Shown: one piece after another, positions 57,835 to 64,000 of the stretch | Layout of the letters: every line of letters starts with the position of its first letter | Position numbering within the stretch: the stretch's first letter is position 1 | Assembly: GCF_009928415.1 (NCBI RefSeq) | Contig: NZ_JAABNN010000003.1 | Coordinates: 617,115 to 681,114, forward strand | Length of the DNA stretch: 64,000 nucleotides | Direction: 5' to 3' | From: Bacillus sp. USDA818B3_A | Lineage (GTDB): Bacteria; Bacillota; Bacilli; Bacillales; Cytobacillaceae | Program-made: the position numbers and the translations under genes | The notes under the pieces: generated by a model | Database searches by the model: none | Told to the model about the DNA's origin: nothing | What the model saw: only the letters and a program-made list of their open reading frames with translations

Positions 57835-58872
57835 TTACTCATGCTTAGAAAATTGTTTTAAAAATCGTACATCGTTTGTATAGAAATGACGGATATCATC
57901 GACACCGTATTTCAACATCGCAATCCGCTCAGGTCCCATTCCAAATGCAAATCCTGTGTATTTTTTAGAATCATAACCGGCCATTTCAAGCACGTTTGGA
58001 TGAACCATCCCTGCACCTAAAATCTCAATCCAGCCGGTTTTTTTACATACATTACAGCCATGCCCGCCGCAAATTTTACAAGAGATATCCATTTCAACAG
58101 ATGGTTCTGTGAATGGGAAGAAACTTGGACGAAGACGAATTTCACGATCTTCACCAAACATCTTTTTCGCAAAAACTTCTAATGTCCCTTTTAAGTCACT
58201 CATACGGATGTTTTCACCAACAACTAACCCTTCAATTTGCATGAATTGATGGGAGTGTGTCGCATCATCATTATCGCGGCGGTAAACTTTACCTGGGCAG
58301 ATAATTTTAATCGGCCCTTTACCTTCATGCTTTTCCATTGTCCGTGCTTGGACTGGTGAGGTATGGGTGCGAAGAAGGATTTCTTCCGTAATATAGAAGG
58401 AGTCCTGCATATCGCGGGCTGGGTGGCCTTTTGGTAAATTAAGCGCCTCGAAATTATAATAGTCCTGCTCTACCTCAGGACCTTCAGCAACTTGATAGCC
58501 CATGCCGATAAATAGGTCTTCAATTTCTTCAATGATTCTTGTCAGTGGATGATGGTTTCCAACCTTGATTGGGCTGCCTGGCAGGGTGACATCGATGCTT
58601 TCAGATGCTAATCTTTCTAACACTGCAGCTTCTTCTAATCCTTTTTGTTTCACTTCAATTTTAGCAGCAATGGTTTCACGCACTTCATTGACAAGCGCCC
58701 CCATTACTGGACGTTCTTCAGCTGAAAGCTTCCCCATTCCGCGCAGCACTTCCGTAATAGGTCCCTTTTTCCCCAGGTAAGCAACGCGGACGTCATTTAA
58801 TTCTTTTAAGCTGGAAGACTGTTCAACTTTTTCAATAGCCTCTTGCTGCAATTCTTTTAAACGTTCTTGCAT
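57835..58872 (-). CDS. pheS: Phenylalanyl-tRNA synthetase alpha subunit
   Basis: Class II catalytic subunit. Motif 2 region is [11 protein letters not shown] ... [28 protein letters not shown]; motif 3 is [32 protein letters not shown]. The N-terminal coiled coil is tRNA-binding. 345 residues. TAAGGAGG precedes the ATG. It is 15 bp before pheT and behind a Phe T-box leader. Confidence 0.98.
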   Translation of the reverse strand: MQERLKELQQEAIEKVEQSSSLKELNDVRVAYLGKKGPITEVLRGMGKLSAEERPVMGALVNEVRETIAAKIEVKQKGLEEAAVLERLASESIDVTLPGSPIKVGNHHPLTRIIEEIEDLFIGMGYQVAEGPEVEQDYYNFEALNLPKGHPARDMQDSFYITEEILLRTHTSPVQARTMEKHEGKGPIKIICPGKVYRRDNDDATHSHQFMQIEGLVVGENIRMSDLKGTLEVFAKKMFGEDREIRLRPSFFPFTEPSVEMDISCKICGGHGCNVCKKTGWIEILGAGMVHPNVLEMAGYDSKKYTGFAFGMGPERIAMLKYGVDDIRHFYTNDVRFLKQFSKHE

Positions 58873-58927
58873 ATCATCTATTCCTCCTTAATGGTAATTG
58901 GCCACATTAGAATGGTAATTGAAAAAC

Positions 58928-59180
58928 AAAAAAACCCCATCCCTGGAAAGGGACGAGGTTTGTTATTCGCGGTACCACCCTTGTAAACACGTTATGTAAA
59001 AAAAACATTGTGTTCGCTTGATTCTAATAACGGCTTATGCCGGTACACCTTTACACTTAAAAAGTGGTCCTGGTGCCAACTCAGGAGGTGAACTTCCCTA
59101 ATCTAGAACCATAAAAGTGCTTGCAGTCACGGCACTTTCTCCCTAAATGGTCGATAACTAGGTACTTTTCTCCGTCATCG
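58928..59180 (-). promoter_or_regulatory. T-box leader of pheST (UUC specifier) with terminator
   Basis: The invariant T-box GGTGGTACCGCG is at 58968-58979 (minus strand). Stem I contains GGAGAAAGTGCC and the specifier stretch GGGAAGTTCACC, giving UUC for phenylalanine. The terminator arms are AACCCCATCCC (58933-58943) and GGGACGAGGTT (58950-58960) followed by a T run. The specifier was read by eye; the downstream genes agree with it. Confidence 0.93.
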
Positions 59181-59247
59181 TTTTTAACTTTTTTCAATTG
59201 TTCATTATTATATAACGTTTTTCAGCAAAAGGTCAAACCTATTCCGC

Positions 59248-60009
59248 TTATTTTTTCAAATAATAGAGCAGGATTCCAGTGGCGACCGCTACATTTAACG
59301 ACTCACTTTTTCCGAAGATCGGAATGTACAAATTGGTGTTTGTACTTGTAAGGAGGTCTTTCGCAACACCATTGCCTTCATTGCCGACAATCAGGGCAAA
59401 CGAGTCTTGACTGGAAACCTCCGTGTAGGCAGCCGCTTCTTCAAGCGCCGTTCCATAAACCGGTATATTGTTGTCTTGAAGTTTATCTATCCATTCATGA
59501 AGGTCATCCCTAAGGATTGGCAGGTGAAAGTGACTTCCCTGTGCCGCCCGCAGCACCTTGGAGTTATAAATATCAACACATCCACGTCCAGCGATGACTG
59601 CGTCAATTCCTGCTGCATCCGCAGTACGAATCATCGTTCCAAGATTACCCGGATCCTGTACAGCGTCTATTAATAGGAAAGTCTTTCCCTTTTCGGCCAA
59701 GGCTTCAGACATTTTACTTGGAACACGGCAAACAGCATAAATTCCTTGCGGAGCTTCGGTTTCAGTTAACAATTTAGAAATTTCCTCTGTAACTTGAGTG
59801 ACTGGTGTAGAACTTATATCCCAGCGCGGGGGCAGATCGACCTGATCCGAAACGATAATTTCTAAAATCTGCTCTCCTTGCTTCAATGCTTCTTCTACTA
59901 AATGAAACCCCTCTATGATAAACGACTCGGTTTTATCCCGCTCTTTTTTGGTTAAAAGTTTTCTCCATTGTTTTACCTTAGGATTATTGACAGATTCGAT
60001 GTATTTCAA
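59248..60009 (-). CDS. ysgA: SpoU/TrmH-family RNA 2'-O-methyltransferase YsgA
   Basis: SAM-dependent SPOUT methyltransferase acting on rRNA or tRNA. The N-terminal substrate-binding domain (YIESVNNPKVKQWRKLLTKKERDKT) is followed by SPOUT motifs AVQDPGNLGTMIRTADAAG, LIVGNEGNGVAKDLL and IPIFGKSESLNVAVATGILLY. The TTG at 60009 with AAAGGAG upstream gives 253 residues, near the 248 of B. subtilis YsgA. The exact modified nucleotide is not deducible. Confidence 0.93.
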   Translation of the reverse strand: MKYIESVNNPKVKQWRKLLTKKERDKTESFIIEGFHLVEEALKQGEQILEIIVSDQVDLPPRWDISSTPVTQVTEEISKLLTETEAPQGIYAVCRVPSKMSEALAEKGKTFLLIDAVQDPGNLGTMIRTADAAGIDAVIAGRGCVDIYNSKVLRAAQGSHFHLPILRDDLHEWIDKLQDNNIPVYGTALEEAAAYTEVSSQDSFALIVGNEGNGVAKDLLTSTNTNLYIPIFGKSESLNVAVATGILLYYLKK

Positions 60010-60135
60010 ACTAAACAGTTCTCCTTTAATTAGCTCATATGATTTTCTCATTATATCCTAAATTTATTACATAATAAAACCAAAAACTAGAAATCATATT
60101 ATTGAATGCATGCTAACAAAAGGAGGGTGCTATAA

Positions 60136-60342
60136 ATGAACTTAAACCTAAGAAATGCTATTCTTCACAATGTTTCTGGGAATTCACAAGATCAATTAGA
60201 AGATACCATCGTTGATGCAATTCAAAGCGGTGAGGAAAAGATGCTTCCAGGACTTGGTGTCTTATTCGAAGTGATTTGGAAAAATTCATCTGAAGATGAG
60301 AAGAAAGAAATGCTTGATACCCTTGAAAAAGGTGTAAAGTAA
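60136..60342 (+). CDS. sspI: Small acid-soluble spore protein SspI
   Basis: 68-residue forespore protein; sequence [20 protein letters not shown] and [17 protein letters not shown] is nearly the B. subtilis SspI. AGGAGGG precedes the ATG. A CATAATA stretch (60071-60077) could be a sigma-G -10 box, but I do not see a convincing -35. It is on the plus strand, diverging from ysgA, as in B. subtilis. Confidence 0.97.
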   Translation: MNLNLRNAILHNVSGNSQDQLEDTIVDAIQSGEEKMLPGLGVLFEVIWKNSSEDEKKEMLDTLEKGVK

Positions 60343-60345
60343 TTC

Positions 60346-60374
60346 ACCGGCTGCCATCATGGCGGCTTTTTTTA
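60346..60374 (+). terminator. Terminator after sspI
   Basis: Stem GCTGCC / GGCGGC with loop ATCAT (60350-60366), then seven T residues. Confidence 0.8.
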
Positions 60375-60411
60375 TTGAAAAAATCCCTCAGTTACTAGCT
60401 AACCGAGGGAC
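60375..60411 (-). terminator. Terminator after the M42 peptidase gene
   Basis: Arms TCCCTCAGTT (60384-60393) and AACCGAGGGA (60401-60410) with one mismatch, then TTTTTTC on the minus strand. Confidence 0.7.
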
Positions 60412-60421
60412 TGCAAAAGTT

Positions 60422-61507
60422 TTATTCAAAAGTAATTTTATCAACCGTCTCACGGTCAAGACGCTTAATAACCTCTACAATCAGTTTAACCGCGTTTTCA
60501 TAATCATCACGGTGGAGCATCGCTGCATGTGAGTGGATATAACGAGTCGCAATCGTGATGGCGAGTGCAGGTACACCATTATGTGTTAAATGAATGGATC
60601 CGGCATCTGTACCGCCGCCAGGAATTGATTCGAATTGATAAGGGATATTCAATTCATCCGCTGTATCTGTTACAAAATCACGTAGGCCTTTATGGGCAAC
60701 CATCGAAGCATCATAAACAACTACTTGCGGGCCTTTTCCCATTTTGCTCATCGCTTCTTTTTCAGAAATCCCCGGTGTATCACCGGCAATACCAACGTCC
60801 ACTGCAAAACCGATATCAGGTTCAATTTTGTAAGTAGCTGTCTTCGCCCCGCGTAGGCCAACCTCTTCTTGAACATTCCCGACACCATAAACAACGTTTG
60901 GATGATCAACATCTTTTAACTGTCTTAGCACATCAATTGCAATCGCACAGCCGATCCGATTATCCCAGGCTTTCGCTAACAGCATTTTTTCATTGTTCAT
61001 CACAGTAAATTCAAAATATGGAACAACCATATCTCCAGGCCGGACGCCCCACTCTGAAGCTTCTTCCCGGCTTGATGCACCAATATCAATGAACATGTCT
61101 TTGATTTCAACTGGCTTCTTACGTGCTTCAGCAGATAAAACATGCGGCGGCTTAGAACCGATGATCCCTGTCACTTCCCCTTTTCTCGTCACAATTGTTA
61201 CGCGCTGGGCCAGCATTACTTGTCCCCACCAGCCGCCTACTGTTTGAAAGCGGAGGAACCCTTTGTCATCGATTGCCGTAATCATAAAACCAACTTCATC
61301 TAAGTGGCCGGCTACCATGATTTTCGGACCACCCTCTTTACCTACCTTTTTTGCAATTAAACTACCTAGACCATCGGTAGTAATTTCATCGGCATATGGA
61401 GCTATGTATTGTTTCATTACTTCGCGCACTTCACGCTCATTACCAGGAATTCCTTTAGCATCTGTCAAATCCTTTAGCATTGTCAATGTTTCGTCTAAAT
61501 TTGCCAT
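60422..61507 (-). CDS. ysdC: M42-family glutamyl aminopeptidase YsdC
   Basis: Dinuclear-metal aminopeptidase, 361 residues as in B. subtilis YsdC. Metal and catalytic residues lie in [56 protein letters not shown] and [26 protein letters not shown] precedes the ATG. It is probably a housekeeping peptidase; no specific substrate is indicated. Confidence 0.95.
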   Translation of the reverse strand: MANLDETLTMLKDLTDAKGIPGNEREVREVMKQYIAPYADEITTDGLGSLIAKKVGKEGGPKIMVAGHLDEVGFMITAIDDKGFLRFQTVGGWWGQVMLAQRVTIVTRKGEVTGIIGSKPPHVLSAEARKKPVEIKDMFIDIGASSREEASEWGVRPGDMVVPYFEFTVMNNEKMLLAKAWDNRIGCAIAIDVLRQLKDVDHPNVVYGVGNVQEEVGLRGAKTATYKIEPDIGFAVDVGIAGDTPGISEKEAMSKMGKGPQVVVYDASMVAHKGLRDFVTDTADELNIPYQFESIPGGGTDAGSIHLTHNGVPALAITIATRYIHSHAAMLHRDDYENAVKLIVEVIKRLDRETVDKITFE

Positions 61508-61578
61508 GTTTTACCCCCTAATTGGTATTTAACACCTTCATTATACAAAACTGCATTCCAAAGCTACAAATTTTTGAG

Positions 61579-62070
61579 CTAATAGTTATTTTGCTGTCTT
61601 TGATAATTTACTTCGTTTTTTGCAAAATATGCCTGTTCGATTTCTCCCCCTGTGAACCCTAATACGGTTGACAGCGTCAGATATGCTTCAAATAACTTTT
61701 TATAATCTGTAAATGCCCTGCTTTTTTGAAAGATGCCGATCAATTCATAGACATGAAGAAACTGTTCGGTGGCGCTTCGTTCTGGTTCTGCCGGTTCGAT
61801 TTCAAATGTGTTTTCATTAAAACCACACGCTATTCCAAGGGATAAGATAAAGTGAACTCCATCGACAAACTCTTCCAATACCACTTGCTTAGAAGAAGAA
61901 GGCTTCACGCTCCAAAATTTAAAACAGCGGGTTTCATTTGCTAATTCACCAATTTCCACCAACAGCGCAAGAACCTTTTTGTCAAATAAGTCCGCATCAT
62001 GCAGTCCGTGTTTTTGTTCGATATGTGCATCCAATGCTTGTTGCATTTGAAAAAGTTTTTTAATTTCCAT
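61579..62070 (-). CDS. Dimeric dUTP diphosphatase (all-alpha NTP-PPase)
   Basis: 163-residue all-helical nucleotide pyrophosphatase. The metal motif EIGELANETR (E-x-x-E) and the second half EEFVDGVHFILSLGIACGFNE (E-x-x-D) match the dUTPase_2 family, first known from phage, trypanosomes and Campylobacter. It removes dUTP and supplies dUMP. TGAGGAGC precedes the ATG. In B. subtilis this place between ysdC and ysdA is held by ysdB, so this is a difference in gene content. Confidence 0.9.
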   Translation of the reverse strand: MEIKKLFQMQQALDAHIEQKHGLHDADLFDKKVLALLVEIGELANETRCFKFWSVKPSSSKQVVLEEFVDGVHFILSLGIACGFNENTFEIEPAEPERSATEQFLHVYELIGIFQKSRAFTDYKKLFEAYLTLSTVLGFTGGEIEQAYFAKNEVNYQRQQNNY

Positions 62071-62082
62071 TTCCAGCGCTCC

Positions 62083-62343
62083 TCAAATAAAAAATTTTAA
62101 AAAGATAATTAACTCGATGACTGCAAGAATAGGAAAGCCCAGCTTAAAGGATGTATGCTTCGTCTTATGACGGAAAGCTTGCATGCCTGCGGTTGTTCCA
62201 ATCGCTCCGCCAAAGATGGCCACAAGCCAAAGGGTTCTCTCACTTATTCTATATTCATGTTTTTTGGCCCGCTTTTTATCCTCCCCCATGATAAAAAGAC
62301 CTACAATATTCATTACAATAACCGCAATCAAGAATATTTTCAT
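62083..62343 (-). CDS. ysdA: DUF1294 membrane protein YsdA
   Basis: 86 residues with three hydrophobic segments and the DUF1294 pattern MGEDKKRAKKHEYRISERTLWLVAIFGGAIGTTAGMQAFRHKTKHTSFKLGFPIL. B. subtilis YsdA (89 aa) lies in the same place. Function unknown. GGAGG lies just before the ATG. Confidence 0.93.
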   Translation of the reverse strand: MKIFLIAVIVMNIVGLFIMGEDKKRAKKHEYRISERTLWLVAIFGGAIGTTAGMQAFRHKTKHTSFKLGFPILAVIELIIFLKFFI

Positions 62344-62362
62344 TCCTCCATATCCCCTTTAT

Positions 62363-62394
62363 AGAAAAAGCCATCCTCCTAAAAGAGAATGGCA
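62363..62394 (-). terminator. Terminator of the infC-rpmI-rplT operon
   Basis: Arms GCCATCCTCCT (62370-62380) and AGAGAATGGC (62384-62393), then TTTTTCTA on the minus strand. Confidence 0.8.
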
Positions 62395-62405
62395 TTTATC
62401 ATTTA

Positions 62406-62765
62406 TTACTTATTCATTTGTGCTTTAGCAGCGTCTGCTAATTGAGTGAATGCAGCTGCATCGCTAATAGCTAATTCAGCAAGCATCTTGCGGTTTACTT
62501 CGATACCAGCAAGCTTTAGTCCGTGCATTAAACGGCTGTAAGAAAGACCGTTCATACGAGCTGCTGCGTTGATACGAGTAATCCAAAGTTTGCGGAAATC
62601 ACGCTTAACCTGACGACGGTCACGGAAAGCATATTGTAATGATTTCATAACCTGTTGGTTAGCAACTTTATATAATGTATGTTTTGAACCGTAATAACCT
62701 TTAGCTAATTTAAGAACTCTTTTACGACGTTTGCGGGTAACAGTACCGCCTTTTACACGTGGCAT
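62406..62765 (-). CDS. rplT: 50S ribosomal protein L20
   Basis: 119 residues, early 23S rRNA binder and the likely autorepressor of this operon. The sequence [41 protein letters not shown] is standard. It follows rpmI by 35 bp with a normal ribosome site. Confidence 0.99.
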   Translation of the reverse strand: MPRVKGGTVTRKRRKRVLKLAKGYYGSKHTLYKVANQQVMKSLQYAFRDRRQVKRDFRKLWITRINAAARMNGLSYSRLMHGLKLAGIEVNRKMLAELAISDAAAFTQLADAAKAQMNK

Positions 62766-62800
62766 GAAATTTCCCTCCTATAATAAATCGATCACTTATA

Positions 62801-63001
62801 TTATTTTACGTAAGTTAATAATTGACGGATGCGTTTGAAATCGCCTTTTGAAACAAGACCTGATTTGCGAAGCTTACGCTTAGCTTTTGTTGATTTGTTA
62901 GCGAATAAGTGGCTTGTATAAGCATGGTCACGCTTAAGTTGACCAGAACCAGTTTTCTTGAAACGCTTTGCAGCGCCGCGGTGAGTTTTCATTTTTGGCA
63001 T
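62801..63001 (-). CDS. rpmI: 50S ribosomal protein L35
   Basis: 66-residue basic protein [30 protein letters not shown] and onward, typical bL35. It sits between infC and rplT with 19 bp to infC. Confidence 0.99.
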   Translation of the reverse strand: MPKMKTHRGAAKRFKKTGSGQLKRDHAYTSHLFANKSTKAKRKLRKSGLVSKGDFKRIRQLLTYVK

Positions 63002-63020
63002 TGTAATAGTCCTCCCTATA

Positions 63021-63536
63021 TTACTTATCGTTTTTAGGTGCTAACACTAGGAACATGCTTCGTCCATCCATTTTAGGATGTGATTCGATCGTCGCAACTT
63101 CCTTGCACGCTTCTGAAAAACGGTCTAATACTCGTTGACCGATTTCTTTATGGGTAATCGCCCGGCCCTTAAATCGGATTGACGCTTTTACCTTGTCGCC
63201 TTTTTCCAAAAACTTAATGGCATTACGAAGCTTTGTATTAAAGTCATGTTCATCAATCGTTGGGCTTAGACGAACTTCTTTAGTAGTAATAATCTTTTGA
63301 TTCTTACGAGCTTCTTTTTCTTTCTTTTGATTCTCGAATTTGAATTTGCCATAGTCCATAATCCGGGCTACCGGAGGCTTTGCATTTGGTGCAACAAGTA
63401 CCAAATCAAGATTTACTCTTCCGGCAATCTCCAATGCTTCGAATTTGGTTTTAATCCCTAATTGTTCGCCATTCTGGTCAATTAAACGAACTTCACGTGC
63501 ACGGATGCCCTCATTTAACAACATATCTTTGCTAAT
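63021..63536 (-). CDS. infC: Translation initiation factor IF-3, with an ATT start
   Basis: Prevents premature subunit joining and proofreads initiation. The N-domain ([24 protein letters not shown]) and C-domain ([40 protein letters not shown]) are complete. The expected SKD N-terminus is preceded by ATT at 63536 (a second ATT at 63539), with GGAGGTGG upstream, and no ATG/GTG/TTG is near. infC commonly starts with ATT, which lets IF-3 control its own synthesis. 171 residues. Confidence 0.96.
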   Translation of the reverse strand: MSKDMLLNEGIRAREVRLIDQNGEQLGIKTKFEALEIAGRVNLDLVLVAPNAKPPVARIMDYGKFKFENQKKEKEARKNQKIITTKEVRLSPTIDEHDFNTKLRNAIKFLEKGDKVKASIRFKGRAITHKEIGQRVLDRFSEACKEVATIESHPKMDGRSMFLVLAPKNDK

Positions 63537-63668
63537 AATTAGCCACCTCCAAGGTTTTATCAAGAATACAACGTCTGGGTACAAGAATAAGATCACCTTA
63601 TTGTTTGACACCCTAATTGATTGACAGGCATGAATTACTTTTAAAAGTGCTATTTCTTAAGTAAACAA

Positions 63669-63822
63669 ACAAAAAAGTGCGGATGAATACACCCACACTT
63701 TACAGAACATAAGTAATAAACAAAAAGTTCACGTAAAACCTGCCAACTGCTTAACTAGCGTCAATCAGGTGAGAAGCGGGTGCTTCTTCTTTTCCCAAAA
63801 ATAAGTATTCAATTTTACCTTA
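63669..63822 (-). promoter_or_regulatory. L20-type autoregulatory leader with attenuator
   Basis: The infC leader on the minus strand contains GAAGAAGCACCCGCTTCTCACCTG and downstream a terminator with arms AAGTGTGGGTG and CATCCGCACTT (about 63675-63700) before a T run. This is the layout of the B. subtilis L20 leader, where L20 binding promotes early termination. I judge it by eye; a covariance-model search would settle it. Confidence 0.75.
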
Positions 63823-63825
63823 GTA

Positions 63826-63854
63826 ACTATATCATAGCTAGGATTACTTGTCAA
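63826..63854 (-). promoter_or_regulatory. Strong sigma-A promoter of infC-rpmI-rplT
   Basis: Minus-strand TTGACA (63849-63854), 17-bp spacer, TATAGT (63826-63831). It gives a leader of about 280 nt that includes the L20 attenuator. Confidence 0.85.
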
Positions 63855-63946
63855 ACGAACTATTTTTCTTTGACAACGAAATTTATTGTAGCAAGAAACC
63901 AAAAATTATTCAACATTTTTTTTTAAGAACCATGAATTTGCAAAAA

Positions 63947-64000
63947 ATAAAGTAGGGAAACCTTTTTCAAGGCTTCCCCCTTATCAAACCGTACGTGCCC
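63947..64000 (-). mobile_element. 3' end of a group II intron (domains V/VI), running off the right edge
   Basis: On the minus strand GCACGTACGGTTT matches the 3' strand of domain V. Next comes a domain VI hairpin: lower stem ATAAGG with CTTTAT (63947-63952), a two-base bulge T-A with the A at 63953, then a 10-bp upper stem GGGAAGCCTT / AAGGTTTCCC with loop GAAA. A bulged adenosine seven bases from the intron end (ending TTTAT) is the branch point expected of group II introns. Only 54 bases are visible; the reverse transcriptase ORF, if any, lies beyond the edge. Confidence 0.7.

Overview
The window is a roughly 40% G+C stretch from the chromosome of an endospore-forming member of the Bacillaceae. 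The evidence is the set of sporulation and germination genes (spoVID, ysxE, lonB, gerM, gerE, sspI), the T-box leaders, the lysine riboswitch, and a gene order that follows the Bacillus subtilis folC-to-infC arc. I cannot fix the genus from sequence alone; a Neobacillus- or Mesobacillus-like Bacillus is a guess. Almost all genes lie on the minus strand, so the window reads backwards from infC (right edge) to folC (left edge).

Layout, left to right. 1-6.3 kb: folC (cut by the edge), valS with a T-box leader, then ysxE and spoVID for spore coat morphogenesis. 6.3-12.6 kb: the haem operon hemA-hemX-hemC-hemD-hemB-hemL, from glutamyl-tRNA to uroporphyrinogen III. 13.6-22.8 kb: protein quality control and ribosome assembly (ysxC, lonA, lonB, clpX, tig, ysoA). 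22.9-25 kb: an accessory patch (NlpC/P60 peptidase, two small plus-strand ORFs, a cold-shock gene, tRNA-Arg) where B. subtilis has its ilv-leu operon. 25-29.7 kb: ysnB, rdgB, rph, gerM, racE and a MarR regulator. 29.9-33.4 kb: a cysteine-free HesB-like protein, a three-PAS histidine kinase, gerE and an isolated class D-like sortase. 33.4-41.5 kb: sdhCAB, yslB, lysC with a lysine riboswitch and an internal beta-subunit start, uvrC and trxA. 41.7-46.9 kb: the fatty-acid oxidation cluster lcfA-fadR-fadB-etfB-etfA with a FadR operator. 47-53.7 kb: a DUF350 membrane protein with a 27-residue partner, mutS2, polX, cvpA, zapA and rnhC. 53.7-55.4 kb: an accessory insert with a pterin carbinolamine dehydratase and a NERD nuclease-like gene. 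55.4-60 kb: pheST with a T-box leader and an rRNA/tRNA methyltransferase. 60.1-63.9 kb: sspI, an M42 aminopeptidase, a dimeric dUTPase, ysdA and the infC-rpmI-rplT operon with its L20-type leader. The last 54 bases fold as domains V/VI of a group II intron.

The least explained structure is a family of four short tandem arrays (13430-13555, 26239-26364, 54095-54205, 55264-55355). Each has about five or six units of 20 or 21 bp around a shared TTATCNGC core. Each array has its own unit sequence, but all four lie in the same orientation just beyond the 3' end of a minus-strand gene. Two of them bracket the NERD nuclease-like gene. The spacing is about two helical turns, so the cores would sit on one face of the DNA. 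A second dispersed element, GGTGTCAGGCACC, forms a 15-bp hairpin after yslB and recurs inside pheT and, as a 12-mer, inside rdgB.

Regulation visible in sequence: T-boxes (Val, Phe), a lysine riboswitch, an L20 leader, a FadR operator, sigma-E, sigma-F and sigma-K-like promoters before spoVID, lonB and gerE, and many intrinsic terminators. All functional calls rest on motif recognition and gene order; no database search was run.
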